Of a DNA stretch of 37,767 nucleotides, positions 18,750-28,658 are shown one piece after another. The number at the start of each line of letters is the position of its first letter. Position 1 is the first letter of the stretch. The notes under the pieces are model-generated. The model was not told the origin of the DNA. It made no database searches and was given only the letters and a program-made list of their open reading frames with translations. The stretch lies in contig JARBJD010000519.1 of NCBI GenBank assembly GCA_033064195.1, positions 1 to 37,767 of the forward strand, given 5' to 3'. A program made the position numbers and the translations under genes. The DNA comes from Blattamonas nauphoetae (Eukaryota > Preaxostyla > Oxymonadida).

Positions 18750-19073
18750 CTATTTCAATCTGGTTCTTAATTCTTCTTCTATACTACTCTCATCTTCAAC
18801 TGCCTCTTCCTGTTTGTCTTCAGCATTGTCGTTTTCTTCAACTTTTTCCATTTCGCCAGGTTGTTCATGTTCGTTTTCTTCATCTTCTTCATTCTCTCCC
18901 ATTCTTCGTGTTCCATCCTTTTCGTTATCTGCTTGTTCATATTCTCCTTCGATGTCCTCATCAACCTCAATTTGTTGGTCTTCATCCCCTTCCCTTTTGT
19001 TTCCTTCGCATCGTCGCCTTTCTTGGTCGTTCTCACAATGTCGTACTGTTTTCGCTATTTTGGACGTTCTGTT
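18750..19073 (-). CDS. Acidic E/D-rich exon-like ORF
   Basis: A 107-codon minus-strand stretch, open from 19073 to a TAG at 18750-18752, very rich in E, D, N and Q (for example DQQIEVDEDIEGEYEQADNE). It has no in-frame ATG near its beginning. The frame preceding it across about 19070-19140 is also coding-like (RSSTSRNEEELKQNVQNSE), so this may be the last exon of a spliced gene. Low-complexity acidic composition gives no functional clue. Confidence 0.35.
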   Translation of the reverse strand, partial: NRTSKIAKTVRHCENDQERRRCEGNKREGDEDQQIEVDEDIEGEYEQADNEKDGTRRMGENEEDEENEHEQPGEMEKVEENDNAEDKQEEAVEDESSIEEELRTRLK

Positions 19074-19532
19074 TCAATTCTTCCTCGTTTCTGGAAGTAG
19101 AACTTCTCAGTTGAGAGCGGATTCGAATACTGAGTGACCACAATCCGTCGAGGTTGTCGATTGGAGATGGAGCTGACACTTCAGATGGGATATAGTGGAG
19201 TGTAGGCTCGGAGATTAAGGAAAGTGAACTTGAAAATCAGAGAAGTGAGGTGAAATGACCAAATGGAACGCGTACTTCGGTCTGGGCAGTGGAAAATGAA
19301 ATGCTGGCGGTGTAGAACAGACGGAGAGTCGGGAGGTCTATGTGTTCGTGACTCCGACGAGAAAGTTCCGGACGAATGTCTGGAAGGGTCTCTCATTGAA
19401 AGAAGCTTGAATGGGAGTAGTGGTAGAGACGAAAGTAATTATTTTTGGTCTCGGAATAGAAATTGATATCTTGATCTCCGTGCCGATTGACCCAATTTTG
19501 AATCTTGTATTAAGAATTCTCAATGTATTTTA

Positions 19533-20130
19533 TAGTGGTGTCACCAAACCGTCCGGCGTCACCAATCCGGCCTTTTTTCTGTGAGGGACTATTTTGGTCA
19601 AACTAAGAACAAAATAAAATTTTAGCATTATACTCCCACCCGATCCCGAGAAAACCTCAAAATACGTTTTACGTTACGAATGCACACATTTTTTTCAACT
19701 TTTTGCGGTCATTTCTCCACAACCAGCCATCCGTTTTAAATCAAATAAAAGGCATAATAGTCGGATAGATCTCGACAAAAGATGAACAAAAAATAAAAGG
19801 ATTTTTTTCCTAAGAATATTTTGTCGAGAAAAATATGGGTTTTTTCCGATCTTCCCAAATACGCAGAATTTTTTCTCCAAATTTTTGCAAAAATGTTCGT
19901 TTCACCAAAAAAACGTTTGTGTGAAAAATTTCATCGAAATCGATTCACTGGTTGTTGAGATATTGTCAAAACGATGTTTTTCATCGGGCAAAAGGGGGTA
20001 TTTTGAGGATTTCTCGGGATCGCGTGGGAGTATAATTCTTAAATTTCAGATTTTTCTTAGTTTGACCGATATTGATTTTTCCAGAAAAAAGGCCGGATTG
20101 GTGACATGGGACATATTGGTGACACAACTA
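19533..20130. mobile_element. MITE-like element with about 135-bp inverted ends
   Basis: The ends TAGTGGTGTCACCAA and TTGGTGACACAACTA are inverted copies. The inverted similarity continues for about 135 bp (19533-19670 and 19995-20130), with shared words CACCAATCCGGCCTTTTTTC, GGTCAAACTAAGAA and TATACTCCCAC. A TTA flanks each side (19530-19532 and 20131-20133), a possible 3-bp target duplication as in PIF/Harbinger-type elements. No coding sequence is seen between the arms. It lies in the centre of the large palindrome. Confidence 0.75.
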
Positions 20131-20280
20131 TTAGAAGTGTCAAATTTTGGGAGTTATTTTCAAAATTTAGTCCAAAAAACAACATCATTCTAAAGTGTCA
20201 ATTTTGAAGCAAATTTTTGGTCAATTTCAAAAATTTAGGTCATTTATCACCTTCATCAGAATACACTCAAAACGGTCTCG

Positions 20281-20315
20281 TTTTATTTTTTTCCAATTTT
20301 TTAATTCTATATAAA
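20281..20315 (+). promoter_or_regulatory. T-rich box before the palindrome ORF
   Basis: TTTTATTTTTTTCC, then TTTTTTAATTCTATATAAA, directly abuts the ATG at 20316. It matches the box in front of the Polinton genes. Confidence 0.6.
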
Positions 20316-21095
20316 ATGACAAGCAACTCATTCAAGAATCAACCAAAAGACCAAATTGCTGGAGCACTTCTTCGATTAAATATTCATGCAAATCCATTCC
20401 AGACTCGTGATGCACTCTGGAAGGAATTGCAAAGTGAATTGAATAAACTTGGCTGTAAACCTCCTCACACGACAGAAAAAGTTACTAAATTCATTTCAGA
20501 TGTTTTCCCACGACTAAAATACAATCATGACAAGTTGGTGATGATTGGTCTCATTGGAATGGATTCTTTAACGAAACTACTGAATCTTATGTATGGTTTC
20601 AATTTTCATCTTGATGAATATGCAATGTACGTGTACAGATGCATAGAAGTCATGGAACTTCAACATCTCATCGCACTCGATCTCATTCGTTTTTGTGATG
20701 AGAAAAATATAGAACTCATTCCTGGGACAACTAAATATGATCAGCTTCTTGAAGAATTCACCAAATATAAAGCGGAACCAGTTGATTGGAAATCTATTCC
20801 TGAGAAACAGCTTACAACATTCACGACAGGAATTCTGAATAAGATCATGCGAAATGACATTGTATGTCACATTGCTAAACTACTCTGGTTTGAATTTTAC
20901 GATGTAAATTTTGTTCTCTTCATCGGATTCGATAAAGGCAAACCAGTTCAATTCGGTGATGACAATGGAATCCTGAAATTCGACAATATGTGTTTCTTTG
21001 AAGCTCTTGCCGTTCACAGATTATCAAAAGAACTGAATACAACGCTTGCAAGTAAAGTGAAGAGATATTTGGACGATCGTCAGAAACAATCATAA
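20316..21095 (+). CDS. Polinton-related protein with a C-terminal CFFEAL motif
   Basis: A 259-residue ORF. I chose the ATG at 20316 rather than the earlier one at 20217 because it directly follows the T-rich box. Most of the protein is helical and hydrophilic and is not recognised. Its last 60 residues (FVLFIGFDKGKPVQF, then DNMCFFEALAVHRLSKEL) match the pattern ENNICFFQALSF in the second gene of the rightward Polinton. That D/N-N-x-C-(F/L) signature resembles the catalytic cysteine turn of OTU-fold proteases and is common in Polinton polymerase N-terminal regions; the similarity to OTU is inference. The ORF occupies a segment present only in the right arm of the palindrome. Confidence 0.65.
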   Translation: MTSNSFKNQPKDQIAGALLRLNIHANPFQTRDALWKELQSELNKLGCKPPHTTEKVTKFISDVFPRLKYNHDKLVMIGLIGMDSLTKLLNLMYGFNFHLDEYAMYVYRCIEVMELQHLIALDLIRFCDEKNIELIPGTTKYDQLLEEFTKYKAEPVDWKSIPEKQLTTFTTGILNKIMRNDIVCHIAKLLWFEFYDVNFVLFIGFDKGKPVQFGDDNGILKFDNMCFFEALAVHRLSKELNTTLASKVKRYLDDRQKQS

Positions 21096-22464
21096 ATAGT
21101 TGACATATTTTTGTCGTCATTTTTTGGTGTTTTTCTCTTTTTTACCACAAATCACTGAAATCTAACATGATAACCATTTCGAAAAATTCTGAAAAAAATT
21201 CTAAAATCTCGGGGACACTGTCGGTCATCGATCAAGACAATCCTGATGAAAATCGGTTGAGAATTCGTCGAACTGCGTACCGAACTTTGGTCCAAAAAGT
21301 GACCAAAAAAGTCGATGTTCGGATTTCGCCACAATGAACACCTTTATGTCTCAAATTGTGTTCAAACACGTTCTAAAATTACGAAATTGATTTTGATAGG
21401 TAGGATTTTCGATAAAAACCACTTTCTGAAAAAAAAGTTTGATCCGACCCATATCCATGGTCAAAATCTCGAAATTTTTTCTGGGAGGTTTGGACTTTCA
21501 GCACTATCATTTTCTGGACCGCTTTCGTCCCCTATTAACGTTTTTGCACTCCATTTCCTTCCCCGACGTCAGGTGACGATTCGGTGGATCTCGACATTTG
21601 TCACCACAAGGTTCGCATACTTTTTCATGAATTTTCACATTTCACTACTTTCACTTCATTTACTCCGTTATCGCATCATTTTAACGAACATAAGTCAACG
21701 CGAGACGTATAGCGCATTTCCTTAGTTTCATTTTGTTGGTTCTTCACTTCACCGTTTTGACGACTCTTTTCTTCACAACTTGCACACTATTAGATTTTTG
21801 CCCCGATTTTCACATATTGCGCCTTCTTTCTCGTTGTTAGAGGAAGGTGTGCTCAAATTTTCAGAATTTTTTGTCGGATAGTTGTCTCAAAATTTCACTT
21901 TTTCGATTCGTCATTTCACAGCTTTTCACAGTGTTTGCATGTTTGAACACCACTTCAGCCCCTTCTTTCTCACATCATTCTCTCCACATTTCACCTCGAG
22001 TTGAACCATTACTCCTCTCCATTTTTCTCACATCACTTCTATTTTGTGGGCCGTTCTCACTTCACTAGCACATCATTTTAGTCGAATTTTCATCAACTTT
22101 TTCACAAAAACAGAGTAAAAGAAAGCGAAACAAGCATGAATGAAGTGAGCAAGTATGAAACTGAGAGGTAAATTGACGAACGTGAAAACGGTGTGAAATG
22201 TGACACCAATAGTGAAAATGTCGCTTGTGTTTGGTCCTTTTTCGCTTAAAAACAACAAAAAGTGCTCAAAAAAGTATGTGAAATGTTGGATTTTCCGGAA
22301 AAATACCGAGATATGAAGTGAGCCGTTGAATGGCGGATCTCTGCAAAAGTCCGGAAAACTCAGTAAACGGGAATTAGTGTGAAACATTTGAGAAAAAGTT
22401 TAGTTGAAAGAAAGATGAATGAAGTGGTAAAAAAGAGTAAACATCGAAAAAACGAAGTCGGAAG

Positions 22465-23006
22465 TGGGACCAAAAATGAAACAATAACGAATGAAAATGA
22501 AGTGAAAGTTTGTTCTAAAACAAGTTAAACAGAGCTGAAAAAAGAAGAAAAAGAGAGTGACATACTCGTTTTTCCGTAAAAGTTTCGAGATCTGATGACG
22601 ATCCTGAAACCCTGCATAACTCTGCAAAAGTTCGGAAAAAGGAAAAAAAGAAGCATACCACGATGATCCTGAGCACCAGAAGAATCAGAAACGCGACAAA
22701 TCGGAACGAATTACGCACTCTTGAGAAATGAGTGATCGAACCCATTGATCCTCGTTTCTAGTGAAAAATCCAAAACTGAGAAACTAACGAATGAAAATTT
22801 ATTTTTGAATTTTTTAATTTGTATTAAATGAATCCAACTGCGATGTACAAGGTCTCGTCAGAGTCTTCGAACACTCCGAAGTGGAGCGAAAGACGTCGAG
22901 TATGTTCAGAACAAGCATTAATTGAATCAATGAGAGAAGAGAACTGTTCGCTAGTCTCCGAGTATGTCAGAAATAATGTGCCGGTGACGTATGTTCATGA
23001 GGGAAT
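22465..23006 (+). repeat. Left terminal inverted repeat of the Polinton (visible part)
   Basis: Reverse-complement match of 37233-37767. Shared stretches include AAGTGGGACCAAAA, GCATAACTCTG, GCATACCACGATGATCCT, GAAATGAGTGATCGAACCC and the first 179 bases of the terminal gene. Outside the gene the two arms differ at roughly a fifth of positions; within the gene I count one difference. Confidence 0.88.
22796..22827 (+). promoter_or_regulatory. T-rich box before the terminal gene
   Basis: TTTTTGAATTTTTTAATTTG followed by TATTAAATG; the ATG at 22828 is the last three bases of the box. Confidence 0.6.
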
Positions 23007-23253
23007 TGAATGGAGAATAAAACCAAAGTTGTGGAATCAAGGAAACAGACCTCACCTGTCAAAACGTCGACACTACACTCAATCTTTCGTCGAAAATGAA
23101 CTGAAGAAATACAATTGTGAGCTCGTCGGTGAGTACACCAAAGTTCTGGTTCCATTCACATATCGGGAGATTGGCGGAAGTGAAGTGTTCAGAATTAGAC
23201 TTGATGCATGGCTGACAGCTAAGAAAAAGCCCCATCTGAGAAAACAAAAATAA
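22828..23253 (+). CDS. Polinton terminal-repeat gene, rightward copy
   Basis: The protein has 141 residues. It differs from the leftward copy by a short Ser/Thr-rich insertion (VSSESSNTPKWS) near the start and a few changes near the end (AWLTAKKKPHLRKQK). The two-half repeat structure, NC-x-LV-x-EY to W-x-PH, is intact. Its beginning is repeated in the right terminal repeat, so an intact element would carry this gene at least in part at both ends. A gene within a terminal repeat next to the polymerase could act in replication from the ends or in end recognition, but this is speculation. Confidence 0.8.
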   Translation: MNPTAMYKVSSESSNTPKWSERRRVCSEQALIESMREENCSLVSEYVRNNVPVTYVHEGIEWRIKPKLWNQGNRPHLSKRRHYTQSFVENELKKYNCELVGEYTKVLVPFTYREIGGSEVFRIRLDAWLTAKKKPHLRKQK

Positions 23254-23262
23254 ATGCTCAAC

Positions 23263-23296
23263 TTTTTTTATTTTCTGATTTTTTATTTTGTAGTAA
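23263..23296 (+). promoter_or_regulatory. T-rich box before the polymerase region
   Basis: TTTTTTTATTTTCTG and then TTTTTTATTTTGTAGTAA adjoin the ATG at 23297; a doubled box. The leftward fragment has the same doubled arrangement. Confidence 0.6.
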
Positions 23297-26200
23297 ATGA
23301 CACTGCTAAAACCAATCAAAAATAGAATTCAAGAAATTCGAGATCTCTTTCCGAATACGCAGTTTCAATTCATTGATGGTCGAACGTACAATCCTGACAG
23401 TAAGAATTATCAACATCACAGATCATTTCTCCTGAATATGCTTCAACACACAGATCTCGAGTTTCCACATCCAACAAAGAATCTCGATCTTAATCTCATT
23501 CCAGATTTTATTGAACATGTGAAACTTCGACAACAGATGGCGTCAGAAGATCGACTTGCTCACCGAATGATTGTTGAAAACATGAAAGCAAATCCGAGAG
23601 TGAACAAAGATGAATTGAAGAAGCAAGTGTTCAGAATGACATGGAAACTGAAATCAATTGAAGAGAAGCTGATGGATCATTGGATGAAGAATCTACTGAT
23701 CATTCGAAAGAAAAATGAACAAATGGAAAAAAGAGAGGTGCAGACATTTGAGGGATTTGAAGAATGTATCTTACTCGCTGAACCACGTGACAAAGCAGCA
23801 TTCAATTCTTGTCTCATGGATGCACGAAGGAAGTTTAAAAAGAATGAGGTCGAGAAGGTTGAAGATAATGGAAAACCATATCAGTTGTACTTCCACAATC
23901 ATCTGAAAAATGTTGAAGAAATCACAACCTTCATCAAAGCAGTGTTCGACAAAGAGAAGGATCATCCATTCAAGATTAGTATTGACTTTGGAAAGATTAT
24001 TGAGAGAAAAGACAAAGATGAGACAACTTACAAGGATTTCAGACCAGAATTGGAGAACACATCAAAGAGTTTTCCAACAGTGATACGAAGTGCAGGAGAC
24101 ATCAATGAGTATTCAAAATATGCAATCAATCTGATCAAAGAATCTCAAGAGAGAACATTGATGGATACAAAGACAATGTACATCGCATTCCACTCCATTC
24201 TTGTTGCTGTTTACAGATTTCCAGTTGCAGGAAAAGCAAATGCAATTCTCACTGAACACATCAAAACGAGAAACGTTCGGTACATCGATTCTGAGAACAA
24301 CATTTGCTTCTTTCAAGCATTATCGTTCCTCACTCTTCCTGAAGTTCCCGGGAAGAAGATATCAATCAACATGAGAAACGTTGAAGCAAAGAGATTGTTC
24401 GCAGAATCGATGAATCTCACCCACCTGAAGCCACATCAACTTACTGAACACTTACGTAATTATCCTGGATTTGATATTGCATGTGATTTGGAGAAAGAAA
24501 TGATTAGACACAACATCATAGTTCACATTTATGAATACGATGAAGACAAGAAGGAGTACCCGAACTCTAGTTCGACTAGTGACCCCCAAAGGGGTCGTTA
24601 CTTCCTCAGTCAGTCGTATATCAACGAAAATGATGATGCTCGTGTTCTTCCCATCCTGATGATTCCACTAACGTCAACTCTCGTCCATGTGATGTTCATT
24701 GTTGACCCTGAGAAAATCACTGGATACAAACTCTGTCCATATTGTCAATCAAGTATGCATGTGCTTACAAAGATTTCGATATCGATGATGATTTCAATGG
24801 AGTGGATCAATCTGGTGAAATAAAAATCACTAAACAATACTGGAAGTACAAGGTTGCATCGTACATTTATCAAGACCAGAAAGCTCATCGCAGTACTGAC
24901 AAAAATGTCACTGAAGCAGACTATGATTGGTTTGTTCAACAGTGCAAGAGAGTGTGCTACATCTGCAAATGTCACTTCTCACAAGCAGTACGACCAACAC
25001 TGGATAGAATCGACAATTCGAAAGGACATTCAAAAGAGAACGTGAAGATCTGCTGTGATTACTGCAACACCTACAAGTCAGACAAAGATGAGCATCTCAC
25101 TAGATTGAGAATTCAACTGAAGAAGTATTGCATCTGGAAATCATTACCGATGACTCTGACACATGAACAAACATATCACAAGTTGAGAGCCGCAGTGACT
25201 GGTGGATTATCTAATGTTCAGCATCGACAGAACATCAAAGATGTGACACCAATCAATCACTTCAAATACGAAGATGGTGTTGTCAAATCAACCGATACTG
25301 AACACATCATGACTCATGTCTGTGGTGTTGACTTTAATTCTCTCTACCCAAGTGCATTCTCATCAATCAAGAACAAAAACAATCCATACACTAATCACAG
25401 AATGTACATGCCAGGAAGATGTTTGTTCACTGCTACAGGAGATAAAGAATGTCGAAAGATTATCGAAGACAAGAATCAGAAGACATTGTTTGTTGCTGAG
25501 TTGAAAGGACACATCGATGAAAAGTATATCAATGATTTCATTAACTTCCCACCAATCTTCAGAAACATAGTGGTCAATACGACTGAAGAAAACATTGGAG
25601 AGAAGACTTATTCGTTGATGAAGAAACATGGATTGAAGACTGATGACAAACAAAGAAAACTGACTCAACTCTTGAGCACACACGATCAGTATATGTTCTT
25701 TTCGACATACTATCTGTGGTTCCTCATCGACTATTACCACTTCATTATTGATGATATTAAGAGTGTGATGGTATTCTCGAGACATGCTGGATTTGAACCA
25801 TTTGTGACTTCATTCATGAATGATCGAATAGAAGCAATGAAGGTTGGAAACAAAGGAAAGGAACAGTTCTGTAAGACGAACTTGAATGGAAGTTACGGAT
25901 ACGATGGAATGAACACTGAGAAGTACAACTCAATCACAATCTGCAATGAGAAGAGAACATACTTGAAACAAATGATGAAAGGATTTGTAGCGACTAGAGA
26001 GATCAATGAGGACAACTATATCGTGATTGAAGATCGAGAGAAAGCATCATGCAAAACATGTCTGCAAGAAGCCGTGTTCACACTCGACAATGCCAAGTTC
26101 TGGTATCTGAATTTCATTTACAACTTCATGTACAAGTGCCTAGACATGAACAAGATTCACTTCTGTGAGGGAGACACAGACTCTGCATATTGGGCAATAT

Positions 26201-26676
26201 CTGGAGATCCAAGTGCTGGAATTCATCAACAATTTGAACACGTGATTGCTGACAAAGAATTCTATGATGAACACAAATATGAATGGTTTCCCAATCCTGA
26301 AAAGGGAGTTGATGATGAGAAGAAACTGTTGGGATTAGCAATTGAAAAGGAAGGTGAACAGATGATCTGTCTCGCACCAAAGTGTTACTCTCTCGATGAG
26401 AAATGCAAAATCAAAGGAGTGTCTCTGAAGAAAACAAATATCACAAGTGACGAATATGTGAAGTGCCTGAATGGAGAGAAAACTGTGACTACGACACTGA
26501 ACTTCCAAACAAGAAGAGTTCACTCTGACGATGATACCAATGGATTTGAGATTGCGAAAATACAACAGCAGAAACTCAGTCTCAGTGGAATTCATCTGAA
26601 GGCAATCGTACTTGACAATGAATCGTGTCCTCCATTCATTTATGGACTGAAAGCTACTGATTATATTATTGAATAA
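23297..26676 (+). pseudogene. polB: Polinton DNA polymerase B region (protein-primed type) with HNH-like motif
   Basis: Fossil region; not treated as an intact gene. From 5' to 3': an N-terminal region shared with the leftward fragment (FPNTQFQFIDG); an ENNICFFQALSF cysteine signature near 24305, like that in the ORF at 20316; an HNH/endonuclease VII-like zinc motif near 24955-25070 (CYICKCHF, then CDYCNTYKSD); polymerase motif A near 25330 (DFNSLYPS); motif B near 25873 (KTNLNGSYGYDG); and motif C near 26172 (EGDTDSAYW). These motifs define family-B polymerases of the protein-primed group that replicate Polinton genomes. I did not recognise a 3'-5' exonuclease domain. A GC-rich double hairpin (24561-24596) lies inside the region. 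Confidence 0.88.
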
Positions 26677-26683
26677 ACACAAA

Positions 26684-26699
26684 CTTTATTTTTGAAGAA
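26684..26699 (+). promoter_or_regulatory. T-rich box before the integrase gene
   Basis: CTTTATTTTTGAAGAA abuts the ATG at 26700, only 24 bases after the polymerase-region stop; a shorter version of the box. Confidence 0.5.
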
Positions 26700-28622
26700 A
26701 TGAATACACGACAGATCAATTCATTAGTAAATAGACTTCTTCGGTGCACACAGCATTCTAAAAACGAAATAGTCGAAAAGAAATGGACTTTAACTAACGT
26801 TTTACCTGTCTATCATGGCGCTGATTCTAATGGACCATTTTATGGAAATGATGAAACATACTTCGAGGATTGGTTCAATGGAGGTTTCTCTCCTGAATTA
26901 TCACTACCTGATGGAAGAAGAGTAGTTCAACAATTTATAAGCAACTTCCTAGGAATTCGTATTCGGGATAGCACTGCTAAACTTGCATTCGAAGCATATC
27001 AATTATACCATCACGAGGTGAATCAGGGAGTGAATTTTTCACCACGGATTCGAAGGCCTGCAGAGGCAAGACCAATAACAATTCCAGTGCAAAGACCAAT
27101 AGCAATAGAATCACCTGAATCTCCAATCAAAATTGGACAGAAGAGAAACTTAAAATCGACTGGGTTTGAATATGAATATCCAATGAAGGAGAGGAACTTT
27201 GAAGAGGAGGACGATGATGACATAATTCCCAATCCACCAATGTCAATCAGAACAACTCCATTTAACCACCCAGTGAGAGAGATCAGACAGTACGAACCTA
27301 CGACACAGCAAGTTCTCAATAAGTTGGCACATATGAAAGGATTGTTTGATCATCAACAGAGAAATGATTCAGAAGATGAACAGATCAAAGCTGAGAACTC
27401 AATAATGACTAATCTAAAACATATGGAACACTTTATTGCATCACACATTCTGGATGCCAATAAAATGAACAGAGACACATTTGTTCGAGCCTCAATTAAC
27501 AGAACTATTGCGAACGATGATCTTAACTTCATTCTGACTCACACAAAACAAATCCCATTCGGAGGAAGATCATTTCAGGATTGGTTTGAGGAATATGAGC
27601 ACAGATGGAGTGTAGCACATCCGAGGAAAATTCAGAGAGAAAAAGGAGGTGATGCGATGAGAATTGATCCACCAATGATTCCAAAAACAACGGAAAAAAT
27701 AGTGTATCCATTTCGATCAAAAATGCAGTTCATGTCCAAAGCAATAACTGGTGATCCACAGAAGACATCAGACAGAAAGGTTCCACAGAATTGTGATCGA
27801 CCTTATTTCTCTCCCAAGTTTGGATCATGGGAAATTGATCTTGTATTCATTCAATCACCAACGTCGAAAACAGTACTTCAGATATACCTCTTCGCAATTA
27901 ACATCAACACCAAATATCTGGTAGTCATTCCTGTTCTGGATAAATCATGGAGCAAAGTCAAGACTTCAATAAATGATCTGATAAATCATCGTGGAGTTCA
28001 GGTGAATAACATCCGAGGTGATGGAGAAGCTGCATGGACAAGTGGAGAAGCACAAACGTATTTTGAGCAATTGAAAGTCAGCACTTATTTCACAAGCTTA
28101 CCATTCACAAATCACAACAGAATTGTGGATCGAGTGATCAGAACAATCAGGGATGGATTCCAAGACAATGCGACACAAATGGCAAATCATTCACTGATGA
28201 ATCAGATGGTGGAATACTACAACATGACTCCACATCGAGCGTACTGGAACAAGTTCACTCCACAGCAAGCGCAAAACAATAGAGAGATTGAAGCACTGTA
28301 CATCTCCAGTTGTGAAGAGCAATTAAAGAATATCCAAAGACAGCAGACATCACAGATGTTATGGAAATACAAACCAGGAAACATTCTACTGATCCACCTT
28401 GATTTGGACAAGACAGTTGCCAAGTTTCAGAAGAAGCGAAGACAGTTTCAATTCGTGGGGAAATTCATCGAATACAAACACGGTAATGTGGTAGCTACTC
28501 TACTGAATGGTCTCACGTGTCTGTCAAAAGTTGTCTACGTTCCAATTCAGCACACCAAGTTCCATGCAGACTCAATTGACGACTTAACTCCAGAGTTCAT
28601 TGCTGAGTTCAATTTAATCTAA
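26700..28622 (+). CDS. int: Polinton integrase (retroviral-type, RVE)
   Basis: The ORF has 640 residues. Residues about 375-520 form the RNase H-fold integrase core: WEIDLVFIQ (first acidic residue, near 27837), NNIRGDGEAAW (second, near 28020) and NHNRIVDRVIRTIRDGF (third acidic position). The C-terminal part (WKYKPGNILLIHLD to about residue 610) has the small beta-barrel or chromodomain-like pattern seen after Polinton integrase cores. The first 300 residues are not recognised and include an acidic linker (EEEDDDD). In this family the enzyme inserts the element DNA with a 6-bp target duplication. The gene is open from end to end. Confidence 0.85.
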   Translation: MNTRQINSLVNRLLRCTQHSKNEIVEKKWTLTNVLPVYHGADSNGPFYGNDETYFEDWFNGGFSPELSLPDGRRVVQQFISNFLGIRIRDSTAKLAFEAYQLYHHEVNQGVNFSPRIRRPAEARPITIPVQRPIAIESPESPIKIGQKRNLKSTGFEYEYPMKERNFEEEDDDDIIPNPPMSIRTTPFNHPVREIRQYEPTTQQVLNKLAHMKGLFDHQQRNDSEDEQIKAENSIMTNLKHMEHFIASHILDANKMNRDTFVRASINRTIANDDLNFILTHTKQIPFGGRSFQDWFEEYEHRWSVAHPRKIQREKGGDAMRIDPPMIPKTTEKIVYPFRSKMQFMSKAITGDPQKTSDRKVPQNCDRPYFSPKFGSWEIDLVFIQSPTSKTVLQIYLFAININTKYLVVIPVLDKSWSKVKTSINDLINHRGVQVNNIRGDGEAAWTSGEAQTYFEQLKVSTYFTSLPFTNHNRIVDRVIRTIRDGFQDNATQMANHSLMNQMVEYYNMTPHRAYWNKFTPQQAQNNREIEALYISSCEEQLKNIQRQQTSQMLWKYKPGNILLIHLDLDKTVAKFQKKRRQFQFVGKFIEYKHGNVVATLLNGLTCLSKVVYVPIQHTKFHADSIDDLTPEFIAEFNLI

Positions 28623-28640
28623 TCTCAAAAATGTTTCAGA

Positions 28641-28658
28641 TATTTTTATTTCATTTAA
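28641..28658 (+). promoter_or_regulatory. T-rich box before the coiled-coil gene
   Basis: TATTTTTATTTCATTTAA runs directly into the ATG, giving TTTAAATG at the start. Confidence 0.6.

Larger units (their letters stand above)
17605..22085. mobile_element. Large imperfect palindrome with Polinton-type features (fossil)
   Basis: The left arm (about 17.6-18.7 kb) is the reverse complement, diverged, of the right arm (about 20.15-22.09 kb). Clear matches include AATGATGTGC at the outer ends (17616 and 22077), AAAAAAAGTTTGATCCGACC (21430, inverted at about 18240), GAAAATCGGTTGAGAATTCG (21248, inverted at about 18415) and the GTCAATTTTGAAGCAAATTT site (20197, inverted at about 18590). The right arm has an extra segment of about 870 bp that contains the ORF 20316-21095. 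The centre (18.7-20.15 kb) holds a minus-strand acidic exon-like ORF and a nested MITE-like element. Each outer end adjoins Polinton end sequence. It may therefore be part of two head-to-head Polinton copies rather than a separate element. Confidence 0.65.
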
